Shown here: in pieces, positions 1-5,187 of the stretch
Layout of the letters: each line of letters opens with the position of its first letter
How positions within the stretch are numbered: position 1 is the first letter of the stretch
NCBI GenBank assembly: GCA_030636485.1
Contig: DAOVWV010000151.1
Location: 1-5,187 of the forward strand
Length of the DNA stretch: 5,187 nt
Direction: 5' to 3'
Source: Methyloprofundus sp.
GTDB lineage: Bacteria; Pseudomonadota; Gammaproteobacteria; Methylococcales; Methylomonadaceae
Notes under the pieces: model-generated
Seen by the model: the letters and a program-made list of their open reading frames with translations, nothing else
What the model was told of the DNA's origin: nothing
Database searches by the model: none
Program-made: the position numbers and the translations under genes

Positions 1-857
1 AAATAATCTATACATTTATAATCATCAGGGTGGTTATCCTTGAAAGACTCACCGAATACATCCTTTGCGACTTTACTAATAAACTCAAGGACACTTACCT
101 TTACTTTGCCTTTATCTTCCAAGTACTCAAAAGCATCACCAGCGCGACTATGTTGTGAAAAAAATGTGCGTTTAACTGATAGTTCACAGGTTACTGCCAT
201 CTCAAAAACGCCTCTTCTCAAATTACCTCCGATTAAAGCAGTTTGTGAATCAGATAATATTTGCTGTTGTAAGTCTACCTCAACATTATTATGCAAAAGA
301 GAAGATAATAAACTATTTAAATTTTCTTCTTTTTTAAATGTCAACACACCAAATGATGAATGGACAGTTGGAACGCTCAGAGTAAATGACACAATTAAAG
401 GTCCATACTCATGACCTTCATCATCAAACCACTGAATATCATTGAATTTATTGTTTTTCAAGGATACTTCATCCAAGAATGGTTGCTTAAGAGTATATTT
501 AAAAAATATTATAACCCTTCTAAATGCCTCTTTGATTATTTGAGAATACTCTGTTCGATGCTCATTAAAATAAGAGTGTAATGAAGTAAAATCTCTACTT
601 CCATTTTGTGGGGCTGGTATTTTTGGAGTACTTTCAACTTCTTTTGATGCAACAATTGAAAGTCTATCAACATGATAAGTTCCAAGGGTGCTATCAGCAT
701 TAATATTTACTCCTAAATTAGGGTTAATTTCAAAAGATATTTTAATTAAGTATTCATTAATAGAGTATTCAATATCAATATTCTCATCTCCCCTCCTGAC
801 TTCAACCATTAAGCTGGGGGATAGATCAATTAATTGTTTTCCACTTAATTTTGTCAT
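1..857 (-). CDS. Partial hypothetical protein, possible HEPN-like domain at C-terminus (C-terminus outside window)
   Basis: The minus strand is open from ATG at 857 to the left edge, giving 285 complete codons and no stop, so the gene is cut by the window. The start is well bounded: an in-frame TAG lies three codons upstream, and a weak AGGT Shine-Dalgarno sits about 6 nt before the ATG. The product has no signal peptide or clear membrane segment. Residues 1-80 look beta-rich (alternating polar and hydrophobic). Residues 90-125 are helical, and 150-175 look beta-rich again. Residues 195-285 are helical, with a LIGGNLRRGVFEMAVTCE segment at 208-225, then AFEYLEDKGKV at 242-252 and FGESFK at 268-273. 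From memory, this helical pattern often precedes an RNxxxH-type HEPN motif, which would lie just past the edge. That is inference; the catalytic motif is not visible. The gene is AT-rich (18 G/C of 60 at 541-600) compared with the neighbouring core genes (30 of 60 at 3061-3120), which suggests separate origin. I am sure it is coding and unsure of its role. Confidence 0.8.
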   Translation of the reverse strand, partial: MTKLSGKQLIDLSPSLMVEVRRGDENIDIEYSINEYLIKISFEINPNLGVNINADSTLGTYHVDRLSIVASKEVESTPKIPAPQNGSRDFTSLHSYFNEHRTEYSQIIKEAFRRVIIFFKYTLKQPFLDEVSLKNNKFNDIQWFDDEGHEYGPLIVSFTLSVPTVHSSFGVLTFKKEENLNSLLSSLLHNNVEVDLQQQILSDSQTALIGGNLRRGVFEMAVTCELSVKRTFFSQHSRAGDAFEYLEDKGKVKVSVLEFISKVAKDVFGESFKDNHPDDYKCIDY

Positions 858-867
858 ATTGACCTAT

Positions 868-895
868 ATTTTAAACCTAACATTCTTATTAACAA
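868..895 (-). promoter_or_regulatory. Weak promoter candidate for the AT-rich partial gene
   Basis: Read on the minus strand, TTGTTA (890-895, 4 of 6 to the -35 consensus) and TAAAAT (868-873, 5 of 6 to the -10 consensus) are separated by 16 nt. The predicted start near 861 would leave a leader of only about 4 nt and exclude the weak Shine-Dalgarno. Either the message is nearly leaderless or the real promoter lies elsewhere. In AT-rich DNA such matches arise easily. Confidence 0.2.
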
Positions 896-942
896 ACACA
901 ACTACCCTAATACTCTACACTACCCACCAAACAATCAGGCAT

Positions 943-1365
943 CTAATGCGACAAACACAACGGTACCTCAACAAACCGGGCATTATCTATTTGGTAGCCG
1001 CGTAACTCCAGTACACCTTTGGTATTTAGGGAGATGATGATATACAGTGCTTCTGGGTAATTGGCCTGTTCTATATCGGTCGTGGAGGGTATGGCAGGGG
1101 CTGTGGGGTGGGAGTGATAGATGGCAAAAAGTTGCTCGTTATTATCACGCATATGTGCCATTGCCTGAATCTGTTGCTGGGCATCCAGGTTGAAAAAACT
1201 CTCCGGTTTATCGGCTGTATTTTTTATCGGGTAACTGCGTACTGGAATTTCATTTTTACTGCTAATTAAACCGCAGACCTCCTGTTCTGGGGTTTGTTGG
1301 GCATGATGTAGCAGATTCTGGATGATTTTCTTTGGAATTGAGATTTCTTTGATTTTATCTGGCAT
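943..1365 (-). CDS. M67 family (JAMM/MPN+) zinc metallopeptidase
   Basis: This 140-residue, single-domain protein carries a complete JAMM zinc-peptidase signature. E29 (in EVCGLI) is the expected catalytic glutamate. H84 and H86 (HSHP) and D97 are the expected zinc ligands, and S94 sits in the HxH-x7-SxxD spacing. Small bacterial M67 proteins act in the cytoplasm. Characterised members such as Mec and QbsD trim C-terminal extensions or cleave adducts from ubiquitin-like sulfur-carrier proteins, exposing the Gly-Gly end. Substrate specificity here is not shown by the sequence. The gene starts 15 nt after the prmC stop, so it is probably the last gene of the hemA-prfA-prmC transcript. No strong Shine-Dalgarno precedes the ATG, which fits translation coupled to prmC. 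No E1-like (MoeB/ThiF) or sulfur-carrier gene is present in the window. Family assignment is secure; the biological substrate is unknown. Confidence 0.93.
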   Translation of the reverse strand: MPDKIKEISIPKKIIQNLLHHAQQTPEQEVCGLISSKNEIPVRSYPIKNTADKPESFFNLDAQQQIQAMAHMRDNNEQLFAIYHSHPTAPAIPSTTDIEQANYPEALYIIISLNTKGVLELRGYQIDNARFVEVPLCLSH

Positions 1366-1380
1366 GAGGGTAGTCGTGGA

Positions 1381-2232
1381 TTATTTGGGTGAAAACCATT
1401 GTGCATAGCTTACACGGGGTTGCTTTGATAAGTCATGCAGGCAATGAATATTCTGATAATGATGTTGCTGCAGTATATCGTGTACGCTCTGCTTTTGATT
1501 ATAGCCATGTTCAAATATCAGGTAGCCGCCATTGTTGAGGTGTTGCTGACTTTGCTGACAGATGTGAATGATATCTTGCAGGCCTTGCTGTTGTGCAATT
1601 AATGCACTATTAGGTTCAAAGCAGACATCTCCCTGGCTTAGGTGAGGGTCATCGGGTGCTATGTATGGCGGGTTGCTGACGATAAAGTCAAATGATTCGT
1701 TGGTAACCTGGTCTAGCCAGTGGCTATGTATAAAGCGAATGTCCGGTGTCTGGTTTAGCTGGGCATTTTTTTGGGCGACATGCAGTGCTTCCATGCTGCT
1801 ATCAATTGCCGTTACCTGTAATTGTGGGTATTCGGCGGCCAGGGTGATGGCGATAATGCCGGAGCCAGTGCCTAAATCAATGAGCTTTGCATCAGGTTTG
1901 TGCTGGATAAGTTGCAGGCAAAGTTCGATCAGGGTTTCGGTATCCGGTCGGGGGATGAGTACATTCGCGTTGACATGGAAATCACGTGACCAGAATTCGC
2001 GGATGCCGACGATATAGGCGATAGGCTGGCCTTGCTGGCGTTGTTTCAGGAGTTGATTAAACTGCTCTAGTTGGGCTTGTTCAAGTTCTCTCTCGGGCCA
2101 GGTGCGTAGATAGCTACGGTTTTTTTCCAGAACGTGACACAGCAGTACTTCTACGTCCAGCTCTGCGGAGTCTGAGGTATTTTGTAGGGTGCTGGCTGAG
2201 TGTGTGAGTACTGATTGAATGGTGGTGGGCAT
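1381..2232 (-). CDS. prmC: Peptide chain release factor N5-glutamine methyltransferase PrmC (HemK)
   Basis: PrmC transfers a methyl group from S-adenosylmethionine to the side-chain amide of the GGQ glutamine in release factors RF1 and RF2, which speeds peptide release. The 283-residue length is typical. The N-terminal helical domain (about 1-80) recognises the release factor. IPRPDTE at 93-99 is the conserved linker motif, DLGTGSG at 119-125 is the SAM-binding motif I, and NPPY at 187-190 is the catalytic motif that holds the substrate glutamine. FEPNSAL at 205-211 matches the conserved EP..AL segment. Its substrate, PrfA, is encoded immediately upstream, separated by a 133-nt gap, and the M67 gene follows after 15 nt. 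The ATG at 2232 has only a weak Shine-Dalgarno, but the N-terminus aligns in length with the family and no better start is near. The identification is firm. Confidence 0.97.
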   Translation of the reverse strand: MPTTIQSVLTHSASTLQNTSDSAELDVEVLLCHVLEKNRSYLRTWPERELEQAQLEQFNQLLKQRQQGQPIAYIVGIREFWSRDFHVNANVLIPRPDTETLIELCLQLIQHKPDAKLIDLGTGSGIIAITLAAEYPQLQVTAIDSSMEALHVAQKNAQLNQTPDIRFIHSHWLDQVTNESFDFIVSNPPYIAPDDPHLSQGDVCFEPNSALIAQQQGLQDIIHICQQSQQHLNNGGYLIFEHGYNQKQSVHDILQQHHYQNIHCLHDLSKQPRVSYAQWFSPK

Positions 2233-2252
2233 CTTGAGCTATTTTTTAAATT

Positions 2253-2280
2253 ATTGTATTGATTGCAGTTAGGAGTGCAA
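2253..2280 (-). promoter_or_regulatory. Weak internal promoter candidate ahead of prmC
   Basis: On the minus strand, TACAAT (2253-2258, 5 of 6 to the -10 consensus) follows TTGCAC (2275-2280, 3 of 6 to the -35 consensus) with a 16-nt spacer. The start would fall near 2246, about 14 nt before the prmC ATG. The -35 half lies inside the left arm of the inverted repeat at 2272-2299. The match is weak; a 133-nt gap in an otherwise tight operon is the main reason to list it. Confidence 0.2.
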
Positions 2281-2299
2281 AAATATGTTTTTGTACTCC
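2272..2299. repeat. 12-pair inverted repeat (hairpin) in the prfA-prmC gap
   Basis: GGAGTGCAAAAA at 2272-2283 pairs with TTTTTGTACTCC at 2288-2299 around a TATG loop. Eleven pairs are Watson-Crick and one is position 2277 with 2294. That pair is G-U in plus-strand RNA but a C/A mismatch in the mRNA sense of this operon. No T-run follows in the minus direction, so it is not a canonical terminator for prfA. It could be an RNA processing or stability hairpin, a weak attenuator, or a binding site for a dimeric regulator. Confidence 0.6.
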
Positions 2300-2365
2300 A
2301 GATTATCAATGCTTTTACAGTCTCTTTAGCTATTGCTTATCCATCCTGCATTTATACGCTATAGC

Positions 2366-3454
2366 TTAGTCTTCGTCTCCCAATTGGGTCAGCAGCTCGG
2401 CCTGGTGTTCATTTATTAAGGGATTGATGACGTGGTCTAGTCTGCCCTGCATGATTTCATCCAGTTTATATAAAGTCAGGTTGATGCGGTGGTCTGTTAT
2501 GCGTCCCTGGGGGTAGTTGTAGGTACGGATGCGCTCTGAGCGGTCGCCGCTACCGACTTGTAGTTTTCTGTTTTCTGAGTTTTCTGCGTGCTGTTTGTCC
2601 TGTTCGGCGGATAACAGACGAGACTGCAAGACGGCCATGGCGCGCGCTTTGTTTTTGTGTTGTGAGCGTTGATCCTGGCATTCAACGACTGTGCCTGTCG
2701 GTAAATGAGTCAGTCGAATGGCTGAGTCGGTTTTATTGACATGCTGCCCGCCTGAGCCTGATGCGCGGAAGGTGTCAACCCGTAAGTCGCTGGGGTTAAT
2801 GTCTATATTATCAATTTCTTCGGCTTCCGGCATAATGGCGACAGTGCAGGCGGAGGTGTGGACGCGGCCTTGTGATTCGGTTTCAGGAACACGCTGTACA
2901 CGGTGTGCGCCCGCTTCAAATTTAAGCTGTGAATACACGTCTTGCCCGGCGATACGCAGAATGATTTCTCTATAGCCGCCGTGTTCGCCCCGGTTTTCAC
3001 TGGTTGTTTCTATGCTCCAGCCTTTGTTTTCCGCGTAACGCATATACATACGCGCTAAATCACCTGAGAATATAGCGGCTTCATCGCCGCCAGTGCCTGC
3101 GCGAATTTCCATATAGATATTGCGATTATCATTAGGATCCTGAGGCAATAATAATATTTGTAGGTCGTGCTCAATTTGTTGCTGTTGTTGTTCTGCTTCG
3201 GCAATTTCCTCTTTTGCCATTTCACGGATTTCAGCATCATCCTCGGCAAGCATTTCCTGAGCGGCACTAATGGTTTCTTCGTTGTCCAGGAAGTTGTTGT
3301 AGCAGTCCACCAACGGGTTGATTTGTGCATATTCCTGACTCAAAGAGCGAAATTTATTCTGATCGCTTTGTACTTCGGGTTGCGAGAGCAGGGCGGCAAT
3401 TTCATCAAAACGTTCGCTTAGGTTTTCTAATTTTGTTTTTATTGAGGCTTTCAT
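2366..3454 (-). CDS. prfA: Peptide chain release factor 1 (RF1)
   Basis: RF1 recognises UAA and UAG in the ribosomal A site and triggers hydrolysis of peptidyl-tRNA. The 362-residue length fits the family. The anticodon-like tripeptide is PxT (P190-E-T192, within [12 protein letters not shown]), which marks RF1; RF2 carries SPF. The peptidyl-hydrolysis motif GGQ is at 235-237 within [13 protein letters not shown], and Q237 is the residue methylated by PrmC, encoded next door. The [12 protein letters not shown] block at 118-129 and the helical N-terminal domain 1 (about 1-105) are as expected. Domain 1 carries a five-glutamine run at 89-93. The ATG overlaps the hemA stop in an ATGA arrangement, pointing to translational coupling. 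The identification is firm. Confidence 0.98.
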   Translation of the reverse strand: MKASIKTKLENLSERFDEIAALLSQPEVQSDQNKFRSLSQEYAQINPLVDCYNNFLDNEETISAAQEMLAEDDAEIREMAKEEIAEAEQQQQQIEHDLQILLLPQDPNDNRNIYMEIRAGTGGDEAAIFSGDLARMYMRYAENKGWSIETTSENRGEHGGYREIILRIAGQDVYSQLKFEAGAHRVQRVPETESQGRVHTSACTVAIMPEAEEIDNIDINPSDLRVDTFRASGSGGQHVNKTDSAIRLTHLPTGTVVECQDQRSQHKNKARAMAVLQSRLLSAEQDKQHAENSENRKLQVGSGDRSERIRTYNYPQGRITDHRINLTLYKLDEIMQGRLDHVINPLINEHQAELLTQLGDED

Positions 3455-4710
3455 TGTGTATCTTGTAGTTTGAAAATTTCACGTGCGGCTGCAATGAGAT
3501 CATGACGTTCATTTTCGCTTGCTTTTCTCAGTTGGATGCAGGGGGTGTGAATTAATTTATTGGTCAATGTATGGGCAAGTTGCTGTATGACTTCTTCAGC
3601 TGCCGTACCATTTTTTAGGGCAGAGAGTGCCTTGTTTAGGCTCTCTTGCTGTAGCTGGGTAGCTTGCTGGCGGTAGTCAACAATAGTGGATTGTACCGTC
3701 TGTGCTTTCATCCATGATAAAAAATGTTCGACATTGGTGTCGATGATTTCTTCAGCCTGTTCTGCTGCCTGGCGGCGGGATTTTAGGTTGTCCTGAATAA
3801 TATTTTGTAAATCATCAACGGTATACAGATAGACATCATTGAGTGTTGCGACTTCTGGCTCTATATCGCGGGGTACGGCGAGATCAACCATGAAAATAGG
3901 CTTGTGTTTGCGTTTTTTTATCGCGCTTTCAACCAGACCTTTGCCTAAAATAGGCAATTGACTTGCGGTGGATGAAACAATAATATCCGCTTCGGCAATG
4001 TGTCGCGGTAATTCAGAGAGGGCGATGGCATAGCCGTTAAATTGACTGGCAAGGCTATGGGCTTTGTCGTAGGTGCGGTTGGCAATGATAATGCGGCCTA
4101 TGCCATTTTGATGTAGGTGACGCGCAGTGAGTTCGATTGTTTCGCCTGCACCTATCAGAATTGCGGTTTGTTCGCTTAGCTTGTCAAAGATTTGCTTGCT
4201 AAGTTGCACGGCGGCGAAGGCGACAGAGACTGAGCTAGAACCTATGGCGGTGTCGGTGCGGACTTTTTTTGCAGTGGAAAAGGTATGTTGAAAGAGCTTT
4301 CCTAGCTCTTTGCCTAGTGTGCCCGCTTGGTTCGCTGTCTGATAGGCGGTTTTCATCTGGCCTAAAATTTGTGGCTCACCGAGTACCATGGACTCCAGGC
4401 CGCTGGCGACGCGAAAAATATGCCGAATCAATGCGTTGTCTGTATGTGCATACAGATAGGGCTGAAATTCGTTGTGTTTTAGTTGTCTGTGGCGGGAAAT
4501 CCAGTCGATGACAGGCGCTATATCGCTACTTTGCGTTTTGCAGTATATTTCAGTGCGATTGCAGGTTGATAGGATGGCGGCTTCGGTTATAGCGTGTTGT
4601 TGCCAAAGATCCTTGACGGCGTCATTGAGTATTTCCGTGGGAAATGCAAGGCGCTCTCGGATTGCAACGGGCGCTGTTGTATAATTAATACCTAGAGCAA
4701 GAAGTGTCAT
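3451..4710 (-). CDS. hemA: Glutamyl-tRNA reductase (start at second ATG)
   Basis: HemA reduces glutamyl-tRNA(Glu) with NADPH to glutamate-1-semialdehyde, the first committed step of 5-aminolevulinate and heme synthesis by the C5 route. I place the start at 4710, giving 419 residues beginning [15 protein letters not shown], as in the family. An in-frame ATG at 4755 would add 15 atypical residues and leave a leader of only about 7 nt behind the predicted promoter. The catalytic cysteine is C50 in STCNRTEIY (48-56). The conserved histidine is H97, followed by [16 protein letters not shown] at 103-118. The NADPH-binding glycine motif GAGE is at 187-190, and [11 protein letters not shown] spans 275-285. 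The C-terminal helical dimerisation region (about 310-419) is complete. Neither start has a good Shine-Dalgarno. The gene is first in the run and overlaps prfA by 4 nt. Function is firm; the start is likely but unproven. Confidence 0.96.
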   Translation of the reverse strand: MTLLALGINYTTAPVAIRERLAFPTEILNDAVKDLWQQHAITEAAILSTCNRTEIYCKTQSSDIAPVIDWISRHRQLKHNEFQPYLYAHTDNALIRHIFRVASGLESMVLGEPQILGQMKTAYQTANQAGTLGKELGKLFQHTFSTAKKVRTDTAIGSSSVSVAFAAVQLSKQIFDKLSEQTAILIGAGETIELTARHLHQNGIGRIIIANRTYDKAHSLASQFNGYAIALSELPRHIAEADIIVSSTASQLPILGKGLVESAIKKRKHKPIFMVDLAVPRDIEPEVATLNDVYLYTVDDLQNIIQDNLKSRRQAAEQAEEIIDTNVEHFLSWMKAQTVQSTIVDYRQQATQLQQESLNKALSALKNGTAAEEVIQQLAHTLTNKLIHTPCIQLRKASENERHDLIAAAREIFKLQDTQ

Positions 4711-4768
4711 TGAGTGCCGGTTAAATTCTAATGTTAGCGGGAGGCTTGAAATCATAAGTCAATCGTCT

Positions 4769-4797
4769 ATTCTAAGGAACTTTAGTGCTTTAGCCAA
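4769..4797 (-). promoter_or_regulatory. Sigma70-type promoter for hemA-prfA-prmC-M67
   Basis: On the minus strand, TTGGCT (4792-4797, 4 of 6 to the -35 consensus) and TAGAAT (4769-4774, 5 of 6 to the -10 consensus) are separated by exactly 17 nt. The predicted start near 4762 gives a leader of about 52 nt to the ATG at 4710. This is the best promoter match in the window, it sits where the operon should begin, and it favours the shorter HemA. Confidence 0.55.
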
Positions 4798-4917
4798 ATG
4801 TAATAAAGTATCTGTGATGTTTTTAATGTGTTAAATTAAGCTATAAGTGAGTTGTAGGGCTGTAAGGTGTGCGTATTTATGATTTTATTATGGCATCATA
4901 GGAGTGTTAGTGTGCCG

Positions 4918-4923
4918 TATAAT
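4918..4923 (+). promoter_or_regulatory. Perfect -10 hexamer (TATAAT) on the plus strand, -35 poor
   Basis: TATAAT at 4918-4923 matches the -10 consensus fully, but the region 16-18 nt upstream (around 4894-4901) shows nothing like TTGACA and there is no TGn extension. If used, transcription would begin near 4930, pointing away from hemA. Confidence 0.25.
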
Positions 4924-4929
4924 GGTATT

Positions 4930-5012
4930 GGAAAGTAGTTCTTCTGTTAAGATTTGTTAGGTCTCTATGCTGTGTGCAGCCACGATTGCAGTTTTCTGGC
5001 GGCTGTTTTTTT
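4930..5012 (+). ncRNA. Speculative small RNA, about 83 nt
   Basis: The interval runs from the predicted start downstream of the TATAAT at 4918-4923 to the end of a seven-T run that follows a short hairpin. It carries no convincing plus-strand coding frame with a ribosome binding site. The combination of -10 box, compact length and terminal hairpin with U-tract is the usual outline of a bacterial small RNA, but I recognise no family. The weak -35 and the short stem keep this speculative. Confidence 0.2.
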
Positions 5013-5162
5013 GTCGATAGCTGTGTGACTGAAGTAGTTACGCTGTTTGCTATATGCTTGTTCTAGTGCGCCTGTATCAAGTACGGGGTGGCATTGTTCT
5101 CGACAAAAAAACAACTCGCTATAAAATCCGCAGTCGTGACCACGCGAAGTATATAAGTTATT
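4965..5162 (-). pseudogene. Open frame without a usable start; possible gene remnant or small gene
   Basis: The minus strand is open for 65 codons before a TAG at 4965-4967, and two in-frame stops lie just upstream (5163-5165 and 5169-5171). There is no ATG; the only plausible start is a TTG about 15 codons in, without a Shine-Dalgarno. The predicted peptide looks protein-like, with a cysteine-containing first half (FFCREQC) and a helical, charged end (DKKTAARKLQSWLHTA). It could be the tail of a decayed or frameshifted gene. An open run of this length also occurs by chance a few percent of the time in this base composition. I do not recognise the peptide. Confidence 0.2.
4977..5012 (+). terminator. 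Rho-independent terminator candidate, plus strand
   Basis: CAGCC (4977-4981) pairs with GGCTG (5001-5005) across a 19-nt loop, immediately followed by seven T residues (5006-5012). The T-run is convincing, while the 5-bp stem and large loop are marginal. No plus-strand protein gene lies upstream of it within the window, so it would terminate either the speculative small RNA or nothing. Confidence 0.35.
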
Positions 5163-5170
5163 TTAATTTT

Positions 5171-5187
5171 AAGGGAATTTCATTGAT
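5171..5187 (+). CDS. Possible start of a plus-strand gene at the right edge
   Basis: AAGGGA at 5171-5176 is a good Shine-Dalgarno match placed 6 nt before a TTG at 5183-5185, the last full codon of the window. In many Gammaproteobacteria a gene divergent from hemA (lolB) starts in this area, so a divergent neighbour is plausible. With only five coding bases visible I cannot name it, and chance is a real alternative. Confidence 0.2.

Larger units (their letters stand above)
4798..5187. other. Region upstream of hemA without a convincing complete gene
   Basis: About 390 nt between the hemA promoter and the right edge contain no tRNA, no recognisable insertion sequence and no complete gene I can support. 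Visible items are the plus-strand -10 box, the U-tract hairpin, the 65-codon minus frame, a 14-nt inverted repeat (5004-5017 with 5100-5113) and a possible gene start at the right edge. A minus-strand gene entering from the right could also end here: 5187-5158 reads as nine codons ending in TAA, too short to judge. Confidence 0.6.

Noticed and set aside
40..414. Plus-strand open frame of 124 codons at the left
   Set aside because: It lies entirely antisense to the longer minus-strand frame (1-857), which has a bounded start and protein-like composition, and it has no ribosome binding site or recognisable domain.
745..797. Strong AGGAGG (792-797) followed 4 nt later by an ATG (785-787) inside the AT-rich gene, minus strand
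   Set aside because: That ATG is out of frame with the main gene and meets a stop after about a dozen codons, so it is most likely a chance purine run encoding Arg-Arg-Gly.
858..942. Possible terminator after the M67 gene
   Set aside because: No GC stem followed by a T-run is visible on the minus strand, so end of transcription here is not supported.
688..1005. Plus-strand open frame of 105 codons
   Set aside because: It spans the end of the M67 gene and the start of the AT-rich gene on the opposite strand, and its Ile/Leu/Thr-rich content is what AT-rich antisense DNA gives.
1661..2017. Plus-strand open frame opposite prmC
   Set aside because: It is antisense to the conserved SAM-binding and NPPY coding region of prmC; no independent signal supports it.
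4887..4923. Imperfect inverted repeat ATTATGGCA with TGCCGTATAAT
   Set aside because: The arms pair only with a two-base bulge, there is no T-run on either strand, and the right arm is better explained as the TATAAT box.
1..5187. CRISPR arrays, tRNA or rRNA genes, insertion sequences
   Set aside because: No regularly spaced repeats, no tRNA T-arm or rRNA signatures, and no transposase motifs or terminal repeats of an insertion sequence were seen on either strand.

Overview
The window suggests a gammaproteobacterial chromosome of moderate GC. It holds one minus-strand run of four housekeeping-type genes, hemA -> prfA -> prmC -> M67 (JAMM) metallopeptidase, read from right to left. The hemA-prfA-prmC order, the 419-residue HemA and the RF1 signatures point to Gammaproteobacteria. 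I cannot name a genus from the sequence.

Layout, left to right: (1) 1-857, minus strand, holds the 5' part of an AT-rich gene that runs off the left edge. It gives 285 complete codons with no stop. I do not recognise the family with certainty, but its C-terminal part looks like the helical lead-in to a HEPN-like RNase domain. (2) 858-942 is a short spacer with a weak promoter candidate and no visible terminator. (3) 943-1365 encodes a single-domain JAMM/M67 zinc peptidase with all metal ligands. (4) 1381-2232 is prmC. (5) 2233-2365 is a 133-nt gap containing a 12-pair inverted repeat. (6) 2366-3454 is prfA. (7) 3451-4710 is hemA, overlapping prfA by 4 nt, with a good sigma70-type promoter at 4769-4797. 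(8) About 4798-5187 has no convincing complete gene. It holds a perfect -10 box and a U-tract hairpin on the plus strand that could bracket a small RNA of about 83 nt, an open minus-strand frame without a good start, and a possible plus-strand gene start at the right edge.

How the genes relate: HemA takes glutamyl-tRNA into tetrapyrrole synthesis. PrfA ends translation at UAA/UAG. PrmC methylates the GGQ glutamine of PrfA, so enzyme and substrate are encoded side by side. The M67 peptidase follows prmC directly. In Pseudomonas-type clusters I recall moeB in that position, so the arrangement here looks like a variant. The AT-rich partial gene at the left edge differs sharply in composition from the core operon and is the best candidate for acquired, possibly defence-related, content.
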